Shown: positions 1 to 7,430 of the stretch, piece by piece
How the letters are laid out: every line of letters starts with the position of its first letter
How positions within the stretch are numbered: position 1 is the stretch's first letter
From: Pelomonas sp. KK5
Lineage (GTDB): Bacteria > Pseudomonadota > Gammaproteobacteria > Burkholderiales > Burkholderiaceae_C
Reading direction: 5' to 3'
Length of the DNA: 38,745 bases
Assembly: GCF_001984095.1 (NCBI RefSeq)
Contig: NZ_LYVQ01000030.1
Coordinates: 1-38,745 of the forward strand
Position numbers and translations under genes: made by a program
The notes under the pieces: model-generated
Database searches by the model: none
Told to the model about the DNA's origin: nothing
The model's input: only the letters and a program-made list of their open reading frames with translations

Positions 1-19
1 TTGATCAGCGAAGCCCGCT

Positions 20-49
20 ACTGTAGCACAGCTTTTTTGGCCGTCACAA
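20..49 (-). promoter_or_regulatory. Candidate sigma70 promoter firing out of the left edge
   Basis: Read on the minus strand, TTGTGA (49-44) is followed after 18 nt by TACAGT (25-20), preceded by TG as in an extended -10. It lies just past the tctA-like stop codon and points to whatever gene is left of the window. Bases 1-77 hold no coding region that I can support. The call rests on motif likeness only. Confidence 0.4.
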
Positions 50-77
50 GACTTTCGCAAACTTTCTGTCCGGGGCT

Positions 78-1532
78 TCAATCATCAGCCAGCCAGGGCT
101 GCCCGAAGACCCGCTCTCGCACACGCCTGACGAAGGGCAGAAGGCTCAGCAGCACCAGGGCTACCGTGATCAGCAGCAGCGACAGGGCGACCGGCCGCTC
201 AAGGAAGACACGCCAGTCTCCTGAACTGAGTTGCAGCGCGTGACGCAGGTGGCCCTCCATATGAGGTCCAAGGATGAAGGCCAGCGCGAACGGCGCGGCC
301 TGGCAACTGAGCTTGCGAAAGACATAGCCCGCCAGCGCGGCCCCGCCCATCACAGCGACACTGAAGCCGGGGTAGGCATCAGGGCCACCAGCCGCCGCGC
401 CCGCGCAGCAGGCCACCAGCAGCGGGGCAGAGATCCACCGGTGCCCCGGCCCCTGCCGCTCCCGGCCCGGGATCAGACGCAGGTGTCCGAGCACCGTCAG
501 CACGAGACAGCCGACCCACATCGACGCACACAGGCCCCAGAAGATCTGCGGCTGCCCGGTCAGAAGCAGCGGCCCGCTCGGTTCGCCCTTGATGGCCATC
601 GCCGCAAACAGCAAGGCCATCACGGCATTGATGGGTGCGCCGAGCATCAGCATCGGAATGAAGGCCGTGTGGCTGCCCGCGTGTCCGGCAGCCACGCTTG
701 CCAGTTCACCGCAACGCGCACGCTCGTCATCACCGCGCAGGCGCGTCTCGACTCCCCGGCCCAGGGCCGCTGCCAGACGCGCACCCGCGCCGGGCAGCAG
801 GCCCAGCACCAGCCCGGCCAGCAGGCCTCGTGCCGAGGCCACGGCGGCAGAACGACGCGGCAGTTCGGTCACTGGCGGTGTCTCCCCCGCGGCGGGCATC
901 GGCGGCGGATTCGCTGCGTCCACCGGTATCCGCTTGTCGATCAGTTCTGCGCCGGCGAACAGTCCGATCATCAAGGGCACCAACGGGACGCCCTGCCCGA
1001 TCTGCGGAAGTCCGGCCGCGAAGAGGCCTCCAGCCCCGGCTCGCTGAGCCAGTTGCGCCACCAGCAGGCCCAGTACCGCCATCGCCAGCGAGACAAGCAC
1101 GGAGCCGGGCCCCAGCACAGTGGCGCCCACGAGGACGAAGACCATCAACGCGAAGTCGTCGGCCGCCCCAAGGTCGAAGGCCAGGGCCGCCAGGGGCTGC
1201 GCGAACAGTGCGAGAGCCAGCGTGCCCACGGCGCCGGCCGCGCCCGCGAGCAGGGGCGCGAATTGCGCCCGGCCCCGAAAGCCGAGCGCAGGCCGATGCG
1301 CCAGCGTCTGCCCCCAGGCCGAGCCATAGGCCACCGCCGCCAGCATCGCCAGCGCCGACAGCGCGTCCATGGCGGGCACGAGCGGCAGCAACAAGGCCAG
1401 CACCGACATCGGCGAGAGCCGGCGGCGCTGCCCCGCCAGCAGGCCCAGCAGGCAGCCGCACAGCAAGGCCAGCAGTTGCCTTGCGCCCAGCGCGGCGTGA
1501 AAACCAAGAGACAGCTTGCTCAACAGATCCAT
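78..1532 (-). CDS. Divergent TctA-family tripartite tricarboxylate transporter permease
   Basis: Large membrane subunit of a TctABC-type secondary carboxylate transporter (inner membrane), 484 aa and very hydrophobic throughout. The second half keeps the TctA pattern: a GLLPGAGA loop, an IPMLMLGAP segment and a C-terminal GPHMEGHLRHAL stretch. In the first half the usual PGxGP loop is replaced by AGQRRRLSP. The family's GGSTTAILVNLPG-like segment after the YYGAQYG motif appears to be deleted, so YGSAWG runs almost directly into the next helix. The PEAANNA-like motif of the second half is also altered (SVAAGHAGSH). It follows tctB by 24 nt, but no TctC binding protein is nearby. It is either a specialised or a transport-impaired family member. 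Family assignment is firm; substrate is unknown. Confidence 0.8.
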   Translation of the reverse strand: MDLLSKLSLGFHAALGARQLLALLCGCLLGLLAGQRRRLSPMSVLALLLPLVPAMDALSALAMLAAVAYGSAWGQTLAHRPALGFRGRAQFAPLLAGAAGAVGTLALALFAQPLAALAFDLGAADDFALMVFVLVGATVLGPGSVLVSLAMAVLGLLVAQLAQRAGAGGLFAAGLPQIGQGVPLVPLMIGLFAGAELIDKRIPVDAANPPPMPAAGETPPVTELPRRSAAVASARGLLAGLVLGLLPGAGARLAAALGRGVETRLRGDDERARCGELASVAAGHAGSHTAFIPMLMLGAPINAVMALLFAAMAIKGEPSGPLLLTGQPQIFWGLCASMWVGCLVLTVLGHLRLIPGRERQGPGHRWISAPLLVACCAGAAAGGPDAYPGFSVAVMGGAALAGYVFRKLSCQAAPFALAFILGPHMEGHLRHALQLSSGDWRVFLERPVALSLLLITVALVLLSLLPFVRRVRERVFGQPWLADD

Positions 1533-1556
1533 GCCGGTGCCGCGAACAGGAGGAGA

Positions 1557-1997
1557 TCAGGGCGCCGGGGCCAGCGGCACCCACGCCACCAGCAGGCCGG
1601 TCAGCAAGGTCGCAAGCACCATGCCGCCCAGCAGCGCGCGCCAGTCGTCGACGCCGGCTGCCAAAAGCGCGAACAGCATCGCGCCCGGCACGGCTGCGGT
1701 CAGGCCCAGCCTCGGCAGGCCATAGCCGAAGGCGGCGATGGCGGCCATGCTCATCAGCAGGGGACGCCAGGCGATCCGGGCGATCGGGTTGCCCCGCTCG
1801 GACTCGATGGCCAGCGCCTTGAACAGCAGCAGGCCACCCAGGAGCGCCAGCAGCAGGCCAAGGCCGAAGGGCAGCAGCCCTGGCCCCGGCTCGGCGGCGT
1901 CACCGAAATCACGACCGGTGGCAAGCCAGGCGAATGCGAGGCCGATCAGGACGAACAGCAGGCCGGACCAGAAGTCCCGTTGGCTCTTGAGCTTCAT
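1557..1997 (-). CDS. TctB-family tripartite tricarboxylate transporter small subunit
   Basis: Small membrane subunit of a tripartite tricarboxylate transporter, 146 aa, with about four hydrophobic segments. The start (KSQRDFWSGLLFVLIGLAFA) is the classic TctB N-terminus, followed by a GPGLLPFGLGLLLALLG segment. It lies 10 nt after the GspE-like gene and 24 nt before the tctA-like gene, so it should be co-transcribed with both. TctB normally pairs with TctA and takes substrate from a periplasmic TctC, which is absent here. Unlike its TctA partner, this protein looks typical for its family. Confidence 0.85.
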   Translation of the reverse strand: MKLKSQRDFWSGLLFVLIGLAFAWLATGRDFGDAAEPGPGLLPFGLGLLLALLGGLLLFKALAIESERGNPIARIAWRPLLMSMAAIAAFGYGLPRLGLTAAVPGAMLFALLAAGVDDWRALLGGMVLATLLTGLLVAWVPLAPAP

Positions 1998-2007
1998 CGA
2001 CGCCGAC

Positions 2008-3804
2008 TCAGGCTTCCCATTGCGGTGTGTTGCGCAGGACTTCCTCCAGCGTCGTCACGCCCTCGGCCACCTTCATCGCGCCCGCCAGGCGCAGCGGACG
2101 CAGCCCTTCCTGCGCGGCCTGGCGGCGCAGCGCGGCCAGGTCCGGCACCGGATGCAGGTGCTTCTTGACCGCCTCGTTGACGCTCATCAGCTCGTACAGG
2201 CCCGCACGGCCGCGGTAGCCGGTGTTGCGGCACTCAAGGCAGCCGACCGGCTTGTAGGGCTTCACGCCGCCGTTCATCCGCCAGTGCTTGAGCATGTCGT
2301 TGAGCGACTCACGGGTCACGTTCGGATCCGGCTGCTTGCACTGGTTGCACAGCGTGCGCACCAGGCGCTGCGCGAGCACGCCGATGACGGTGGCGCTGAT
2401 CAGGTAGGAGGGCACGCCCAGGTCGGTCAGCCGGGTGATGGCCGCGGCCGCGTCGTTGGTGTGCAGGGTGCTGAAGACCAGATGCCCGGTCAGCGCCGCC
2501 TGGATCGCCATCTCGGCCGTGGCCAGGTCGCGGATCTCGCCGACCATGATGATGTCCGGGTCCTGCCGCATCAGCGCCCTCAGGCCTTCGGCGAAACCGA
2601 ACTCCAGCGCCGGCTGGGCCTGGGTCTGGTTGAAGGCCGGCTCGATCATCTCGATCGGGTCTTCGATCGTGCAGACATTGACCTCGTCGGTGGCCAGGCG
2701 CTTGAGCGTGGAGTACAGCGTCGTCGTCTTGCCGCTGCCGGTGGGCCCGGTCACCAGGATGATGCCGTGGGCCTGCGTCACCAGCCGCTCCCAGCGCTCG
2801 CTGTCGTGCGGGGAGAAGCCCAGCATGCTGAGATCCTTGACCGCCGTGTCCGGGTCGAAGATCCGCATCACCATCTTCTCGCCGAACGCGGTAGGCAGCG
2901 TGGACAGCCGCATCTCCACCTCGTCGCCGGCCGGGTTGCGCGTCTTGATGCGCCCGTCCAGCGGACGCCGGCGCTCGACCACGTCCATGCGCCCCAGCAG
3001 CTTGATGCGCGAGATCATCGCGGCCATCACCGTGGCCGGCAGCTGGTAGACGGTGTGCAGGACACCGTCGATGCGGAAGCGGATCACGCCCATCTCGCGG
3101 CGCGGCTCCAGGTGGATGTCGGACGCGCGCTGGTCGAAGGCGTACTGCCACAGCCAGTCGACCACCTGCACCACCGCCTGGTCGTTGGCATCGAGCTGCT
3201 TGTTCGTCTTGCCGAGCTCGACCAGTTGCTCGAAGCTCGCCACCTGCGTGGCTTCGCCCTGCTTGGCCGCGGCGCGCACCGTCTTGGCCAGCGTGAAGAA
3301 CTCGGTCGTATAGCGGGCAATGTCCAGCGGGTTGGAGATGACCAGCCGGATCGTCTTGCGGGTGTGCGACTCGATCTGCGCAACCCAGCCGGTATCGAAA
3401 GGCTCGGAGGTGGCGATGGTCACCTCGTTCAGCCCGATCAGCACGGGCAGGCAGCGCTTGGCCTCGGCATAGCCGCCCGACATGATCTCGGCCACGCGGC
3501 CCACGTCCACCTTCAGCGGGTCGATGCGCAGGAAAGGCAGGCCGGCGCGCTTGGCCAGCCAGTCGGACAGCGAGTCCACGTCCAGCGCCTTGCTCGTGCC
3601 GGCGCGCACCAGGCCGGCATGGCCCAGGCGCACCAGCGGATGCAGGGAACTGTCACCGGAGGAGAAGCGCTGCTCGGTGCGCTGGGCCTGGGTCTCGTCG
3701 ATCAGCCCGTCCTCGCGCAGCCAGCGCAGCAGCAGCCGCCAGTCCAGGCGCCCTTCCGGCTTGGGCCCGGCCGCCGCGGGCTTGGGCAAGACTGTGGTGT
3801 TCAT
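2008..3804 (-). CDS. GspE/PilB-type type II/IV secretion ATPase, orphan
   Basis: Cytoplasmic hexameric ATPase of the GspE/PilB family, which powers type IV pilus extension or type II secretion (family knowledge). 598 aa. It has an N-terminal regulatory domain (about 1-170), then Walker A GPTGSGKT (353-360), the Asp box TIEDP (379-383), Walker B DPDIIMVGEIRD (415-426), the His box GHLVFSTLHTND (440-451) and a zinc-binding four-cysteine motif (C486, C489, C522, C525). All catalytic elements are present, so it should be active. No GspF/PilC platform, pilin, prepilin peptidase or secretin gene occurs in the window. It starts 3 nt after the spermidine-synthase-like gene. Its partner machine must be encoded elsewhere; the target process cannot be told from sequence. 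Confidence 0.88.
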   Translation of the reverse strand: MNTTVLPKPAAAGPKPEGRLDWRLLLRWLREDGLIDETQAQRTEQRFSSGDSSLHPLVRLGHAGLVRAGTSKALDVDSLSDWLAKRAGLPFLRIDPLKVDVGRVAEIMSGGYAEAKRCLPVLIGLNEVTIATSEPFDTGWVAQIESHTRKTIRLVISNPLDIARYTTEFFTLAKTVRAAAKQGEATQVASFEQLVELGKTNKQLDANDQAVVQVVDWLWQYAFDQRASDIHLEPRREMGVIRFRIDGVLHTVYQLPATVMAAMISRIKLLGRMDVVERRRPLDGRIKTRNPAGDEVEMRLSTLPTAFGEKMVMRIFDPDTAVKDLSMLGFSPHDSERWERLVTQAHGIILVTGPTGSGKTTTLYSTLKRLATDEVNVCTIEDPIEMIEPAFNQTQAQPALEFGFAEGLRALMRQDPDIIMVGEIRDLATAEMAIQAALTGHLVFSTLHTNDAAAAITRLTDLGVPSYLISATVIGVLAQRLVRTLCNQCKQPDPNVTRESLNDMLKHWRMNGGVKPYKPVGCLECRNTGYRGRAGLYELMSVNEAVKKHLHPVPDLAALRRQAAQEGLRPLRLAGAMKVAEGVTTLEEVLRNTPQWEA

Positions 3805-3807
3805 GGC

Positions 3808-4608
3808 TCAGGCGTGCAACTGGTTGACGATGCTCAGCGGCAGCGGCCTCACCAGGCGCAACCACTTGCGCGCCGGCAGGCCATGCCCCCCATACAGCGC
3901 CTCGATATTAGCCGCTCGACGCTCCAGTTCCTCCCGCTCGGGAACCCGCACGCCTCGTGCCGCGACCACCACCGTATTGCCCTCCTTGGTGGGCGCCAGG
4001 CTCCACACCTGGTCTGATCCGAACACCCGCGCGATGCGCAGCGCGCTGCGCGCGAAGCTGGCGTCACGGCCGAACAGGTTGACCGTCATCAGCCCGCCCT
4101 CGGCGAGCAGCGCGCGGCAGCCCGCATAGAAGTTTTCGTCGTCCAGCACGGGGGACGCGGCCTCGTGGTCGTAGAGATCGACGTTGAGCACCTGGGCCTG
4201 CTGAGGCTCGGCGTTAGCGACCCATTCCGCGGCGTCGGCGTTCACCACCGTCAGCAGGCGGTCGTTCTCCGGCAGGTGGAACCAGGCCCGGCATGCGGCG
4301 ATCACGGTGGGGTTGATCTCCACCGCGGTGGTCTGCATGCGCAACACCTTGTGACAAAAACGCGTGATCGCGGCGGCACCCAAGCCCAGTTGGATCGCGT
4401 GACCGGCGCTCAATTCGGCAGCGTCGCGCCACAGCATCCAGGCCATCATGCGCTGGATGTACTCCAGCTCCAGCTGCTGGGGTTTCCTGATGCGCATCGC
4501 GCCCTGCACCCAGATCGAGTCGAGGTGCAGGAAGCGCACGCCGTCGTACTCCGACAGCGTGGCGGGCGCCCAGCCCTGGCGCTTCACAGGCTTTGCGTCG
4601 CGGCCCAT
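3808..4608 (-). CDS. Spermidine synthase-like (SpeE-fold) protein, catalytic motif altered
   Basis: Rossmann-fold protein of the polyamine aminopropyltransferase superfamily, 266 aa. The nucleoside-binding strand is recognisable (QLGLGAAAITRF where SpeE has the GGGDG loop; TAVEINPTVIAACR with the ribose-binding Glu). In place of the SpeE catalytic DCTDPxGP loop it has VDLYDHEAASPV, and the GGGDGG aspartate is missing, so genuine spermidine synthesis is doubtful. A role as an unassigned AdoMet- or dcAdoMet-dependent transferase is an inference. The start overlaps the end of the upstream amidohydrolase gene by 25 nt and the stop lies 3 nt before the GspE-like start, which suggests translational coupling. 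Confidence 0.72.
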   Translation of the reverse strand: MGRDAKPVKRQGWAPATLSEYDGVRFLHLDSIWVQGAMRIRKPQQLELEYIQRMMAWMLWRDAAELSAGHAIQLGLGAAAITRFCHKVLRMQTTAVEINPTVIAACRAWFHLPENDRLLTVVNADAAEWVANAEPQQAQVLNVDLYDHEAASPVLDDENFYAGCRALLAEGGLMTVNLFGRDASFARSALRIARVFGSDQVWSLAPTKEGNTVVVAARGVRVPEREELERRAANIEALYGGHGLPARKWLRLVRPLPLSIVNQLHA

Positions 4609-6041
4609 GCGCGGGTCTCCTTGAGCATGCGGTCCAGTTCGGCACGATCCATCAGGCGGCCATGGCTCATCACCGCGCGGATCTTGCGGGTGGCGGCGAT
4701 GTCCTGCAGCGGGTCAGCGTCCAGCACCAGGATGTCCGCGGCCTTGCCCTCGGCCAGGTCGCCGTAGGGGGCCTGCTTGCCCAGGAAGCGCGGACCGGCC
4801 AGCACCGAGGCAGCCAGCGCCTGCTGCGGCGTCAGGCCGTAGCGCACGTACAGCGCCAGTTCCTCATGCAGCGACTGGCCCGGATAGTCGAAGGAGTTGA
4901 GCCAGCCGGCGTCCGTGCCGGCAATGATGGTCACGCCCTCCTGCGCCAGCACCGGCAGCAGCGAGGCGGCCTTCTCGACGTTGGCATGCCGGTAGGCGAT
5001 GGCCGCCGGCCCGTCCTGCGCGGCGCGCTGCACGCGCCAGTCGTAGGTAGCGCGGAACTTGGGGCTCAGGTAGCTCAGGAACTCGTCGTGGGCATGGTCG
5101 TCCTGGTCCAGGTAGGCGGTGGCGCGCAGCACCGACAGCGTCGGCACCACGGCCGTCCCCGCCGCCGCGAGCTTGCGATAGGTGGCGCGGGCGGTGGCTT
5201 CGTCGAACTCGGCCAGGCTCTGCTCGGCCGCCGCGCGGCCCGTCATCTGGCCCGCCTTCACGGCGGCGGCCAGTTCGGCCTCGTGCGGGCTGCCGGCGCG
5301 CACCACATAACTGAGATGCTCGACGGTGCCCAGGCCGGCCTCCGCCGCCTCGGCCAGCGTGACCGCCGCAGGCAGATGAGCCGAGGTGCGCAGGCCGCGC
5401 TGGCGCGCCTGCTGCAGGGCCTCGATGAAGATCTCCGGCTTCAGGGTGTTGTCCGTGATCTTGACGAAGTCCGCATGGCGGGCCTGCAGCCCGTCGAGGG
5501 CCTGCGTGACCTCCTGCGGTGTGCCCACTTCGATGGTGCCCTTCCACAGCGGCTTGTAGCCCTCCAGCTTGGCGCCGGACATGAAGATCGTCGGGCCCTG
5601 CATGCGGCCGGCGGCGATGTCGTCGCGCCACTGGAAGACCGTGTCGGTCAGGTCGCCCGCGCAGTCGCGCACCGTCGTCACGCCGTGGGCCAGGTACAGC
5701 GGCAGCAGGTGGCGGTTGTCCTCCACCAGCTCGGCGCCGCCGAGATGGATGTGGTTGTCCCACAGGCCCGGCATCACGAAACGGCCACGGACATCGACGA
5801 CGCGGCGCGGCTTGTAGCGCGCGAGCTGCCGGTCGTCGACGATGGCGACGATGCGGTCGCCGCGCGTCAGCACATTCATGCCGGATCGGGTGCGTCCCTG
5901 CTCCACCTGGACCAGGGTGCCACCCTTGAGCAGCAGGTCCACCTCGATGGGCTTTGCCGCCTGCGCCACGGCAGCCGTCGTGAGGGCCGCCAGCAGGGCC
6001 AGCGCTTTCAGTTTCATCGTCATCATCTTCTTCATCGTCAT
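4584..6041 (-). CDS. Secreted metal-dependent amidohydrolase
   Basis: 485 aa member of the amidohydrolase superfamily (imidazolonepropionase/prolidase-like branch), predicted to be periplasmic. An N-terminal signal peptide runs to about AQA at residue 28. Metal-site residues are visible: H97 and H99 in DNHIHLGG, K194 in DFVKITD, H222 in SAHLPA, H242 in TVEHLSY and D377 in AGTDAG. A C-terminal beta-sandwich piece (KAADILVLDADPL) closes the fold. The ATG at 6041 overlaps the stop of the upstream glycosylase gene as ATGA, which supports this start; ATGs at residues 4 or 9 would give a shorter signal peptide. Substrate is unknown: relatives cleave Xaa-Pro dipeptides, organophosphates or cyclic amides. 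Confidence 0.85.
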   Translation of the reverse strand: MTMKKMMTMKLKALALLAALTTAAVAQAAKPIEVDLLLKGGTLVQVEQGRTRSGMNVLTRGDRIVAIVDDRQLARYKPRRVVDVRGRFVMPGLWDNHIHLGGAELVEDNRHLLPLYLAHGVTTVRDCAGDLTDTVFQWRDDIAAGRMQGPTIFMSGAKLEGYKPLWKGTIEVGTPQEVTQALDGLQARHADFVKITDNTLKPEIFIEALQQARQRGLRTSAHLPAAVTLAEAAEAGLGTVEHLSYVVRAGSPHEAELAAAVKAGQMTGRAAAEQSLAEFDEATARATYRKLAAAGTAVVPTLSVLRATAYLDQDDHAHDEFLSYLSPKFRATYDWRVQRAAQDGPAAIAYRHANVEKAASLLPVLAQEGVTIIAGTDAGWLNSFDYPGQSLHEELALYVRYGLTPQQALAASVLAGPRFLGKQAPYGDLAEGKAADILVLDADPLQDIAATRKIRAVMSHGRLMDRAELDRMLKETRAWAATQSL

Positions 6042-6595
6042 TCAGTGTCGCTGAGCTGCCGCCAGGCCTCGAGCTTCGTGGCGTAGGGCAGCGTGTAGGC
6101 GGGGCTGGAGGACGGCAGGGCCAGGATGCGCAGGCGGCCGGCCGCATCGCCCAGCTGGCGCAGGCCGATGCGGTGCGCCGTGCCGCCGTTGAAGGCGATC
6201 GTGCGCAGTGCCGGCAGTTGTTCGATCAGCGCCCGCAGGTCGCTGGCGCGCGGGTCGCGGATATTGCTGTCCAGGCTGCCCTCGCGCTCCGTCTCGGTGA
6301 TCACGTCCCACAGGCCGACCCCGTGCGCGGCCAGCAGGGCCAGGCGCGTCGCGTAGTCCGCCTGCGCCAGCGGCAGCCCCAGGGCCTCGCCGGTCAGCGG
6401 CCAGAACTGGTTGCGCGGGTGGCCGTAGTACTGGGCCGCACGCAATGAAGCGATACCGGGAAAACTGCCCAGGATCAGCAGCCTCGTGGTCCTCGAAACA
6501 TGGGGGTCCAAGCCTTGCAGCCGCACGGAGGGGCTTGCGATGATGCGTGGCGCGCTGATACCGGCGCCGCCATCCGAGTCGTCTTCTTCAATCAC
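6038..6595 (-). CDS. DNA-deoxyinosine/hypoxanthine glycosylase (UDG family 6, HDG-like)
   Basis: 185 aa uracil-DNA-glycosylase-fold protein, probably acting on deaminated bases (deoxyinosine) in base excision repair. The family core is clear: LILGSFPGIASLRAAQYYGHPRNQFW around residues 40-65, then GLWDVI, IAFNGGTAH and LPSSSPA near the C-terminus. The open frame begins with GTG at 6595, only 11 nt from the divergent mscS start; a second GTG at 6536 (VRLQGLDPH) would fit the family N-terminus equally well. A -10-like CATAAT ends 8 nt before the GTG at 6595, which favours the longer form as a leaderless message. It leads the six-gene minus-strand run. Start uncertain; family firm. Confidence 0.82.
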   Translation of the reverse strand: MIEEDDSDGGAGISAPRIIASPSVRLQGLDPHVSRTTRLLILGSFPGIASLRAAQYYGHPRNQFWPLTGEALGLPLAQADYATRLALLAAHGVGLWDVITETEREGSLDSNIRDPRASDLRALIEQLPALRTIAFNGGTAHRIGLRQLGDAAGRLRILALPSSSPAYTLPYATKLEAWRQLSDTE

Positions 6596-6603
6596 AGGGA
6601 CCG

Positions 6604-6609
6604 ATTATG
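6604..6609 (-). promoter_or_regulatory. Candidate -10 element for the glycosylase gene (leaderless start)
   Basis: CATAAT on the minus strand (6609-6604) lies 8 nt before the GTG at 6595, so transcription would begin at about the start codon. It overlaps the ATG of the divergent mscS gene. No convincing -35 or Shine-Dalgarno was found. Confidence 0.35.
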
Positions 6610-7416
6610 AACACTGAAGCGATCTGGCTTTTCCTGAGCACGCAGGGCGTGGACTTCGGCCTCAAAGTCCTCGGCGCGCTGGTCGCCTGGATCGTCGGCC
6701 GCTGGCTGATCTCCATCACCGTCAGGATCTTCACCGGCGCCCTGGAGCGCGGCAAGAAGATCGACGCCACGCTGTCCAACTACCTGCGCTCGATCCTCAG
6801 CGTCACGCTGACCATCATCCTGGCACTGGCGGTGCTAGGCATCTTCGGCGTGCAGACCACCTCCTTCGCCGCGCTGCTGGCGGGCGCGGGCCTGGCGATC
6901 GGCACCGCCTGGGGCGGCCTGCTGACCCACTTCGCCGCCGGCGTCTTCATGCAGGTGCTCCGGCCCTTCAAGGTGGGCGATTTCGTGCAGGTCGGCGGCG
7001 TCACCGGGACGGTGCAGGAGATCGGCCTGTTCGGCACCACCATCATCACCGGCGACTCGGTGCAGACCATCGTCGGCAACAACAAGATCTTCTCCGACAC
7101 GATCCAGAACTTCTCCGCCCTGCCCTCCCGCCGGGTCGACTGCACGGCCAAGGTCGCCAACAGCGTGGATCCGCTGGACGCCATCGCGCGGCTGAAGGCG
7201 GCCGTCGCGCAGATCCCGAATGTCGTGGCCGCGCCCGCGCCGGATGTCGAGATCCTCAGCTTCACGCCCGAGGGCCCGCTGCTGGCCGTGCGCCCCTATG
7301 CGCACACCGACCACTACTGGCAGGTCTATTTCGACACGCATCGCGCCATCGTCGCCACCTTCGGCGCGGCCGGCTATCCGGTGCCCGAGACGCCGGTCGC
7401 GCCGCGCAACCGCTGA
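6607..7416 (+). CDS. mscS: Small-conductance mechanosensitive channel, MscS family
   Basis: Inner-membrane tension-gated channel that releases solutes on hypo-osmotic shock. 269 aa, near the E. coli MscS length (286). Three N-terminal membrane segments are seen; the third is the Gly/Ala-rich pore helix (FAALLAGAGLAIGTAWGGLLTHFAAG, about 90-117), followed by the beta-domain signature RPFKVGDFVQVGGVTGTVQEIGLFGTTI and the cytoplasmic C-terminal domain. The ATG at 6607 has AGGGA 8 nt upstream. It is followed after 14 nt by the fatty-acid hydroxylase gene, so the two are probably one transcript. A membrane-modifying enzyme beside a tension sensor is suggestive, but that link is inference. Confidence 0.92.
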   Translation: MNTEAIWLFLSTQGVDFGLKVLGALVAWIVGRWLISITVRIFTGALERGKKIDATLSNYLRSILSVTLTIILALAVLGIFGVQTTSFAALLAGAGLAIGTAWGGLLTHFAAGVFMQVLRPFKVGDFVQVGGVTGTVQEIGLFGTTIITGDSVQTIVGNNKIFSDTIQNFSALPSRRVDCTAKVANSVDPLDAIARLKAAVAQIPNVVAAPAPDVEILSFTPEGPLLAVRPYAHTDHYWQVYFDTHRAIVATFGAAGYPVPETPVAPRNR

Positions 7417-7430
7417 AGCAGCCGAAGGCC

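Noticed and set aside
231-2168. 645-codon plus-strand open frame opposite tctA/tctB
   Set aside because: It is antisense to two recognisable genes, is rich in Arg, Gln, His and Pro, and has no domain. This is a GC-driven shadow.
1738-4017. 759-codon plus-strand open frame opposite the GspE-like gene
   Set aside because: His/Arg/Leu/Gln-rich composition typical of the antisense of a GC-rich gene; the opposite strand carries all ATPase motifs.
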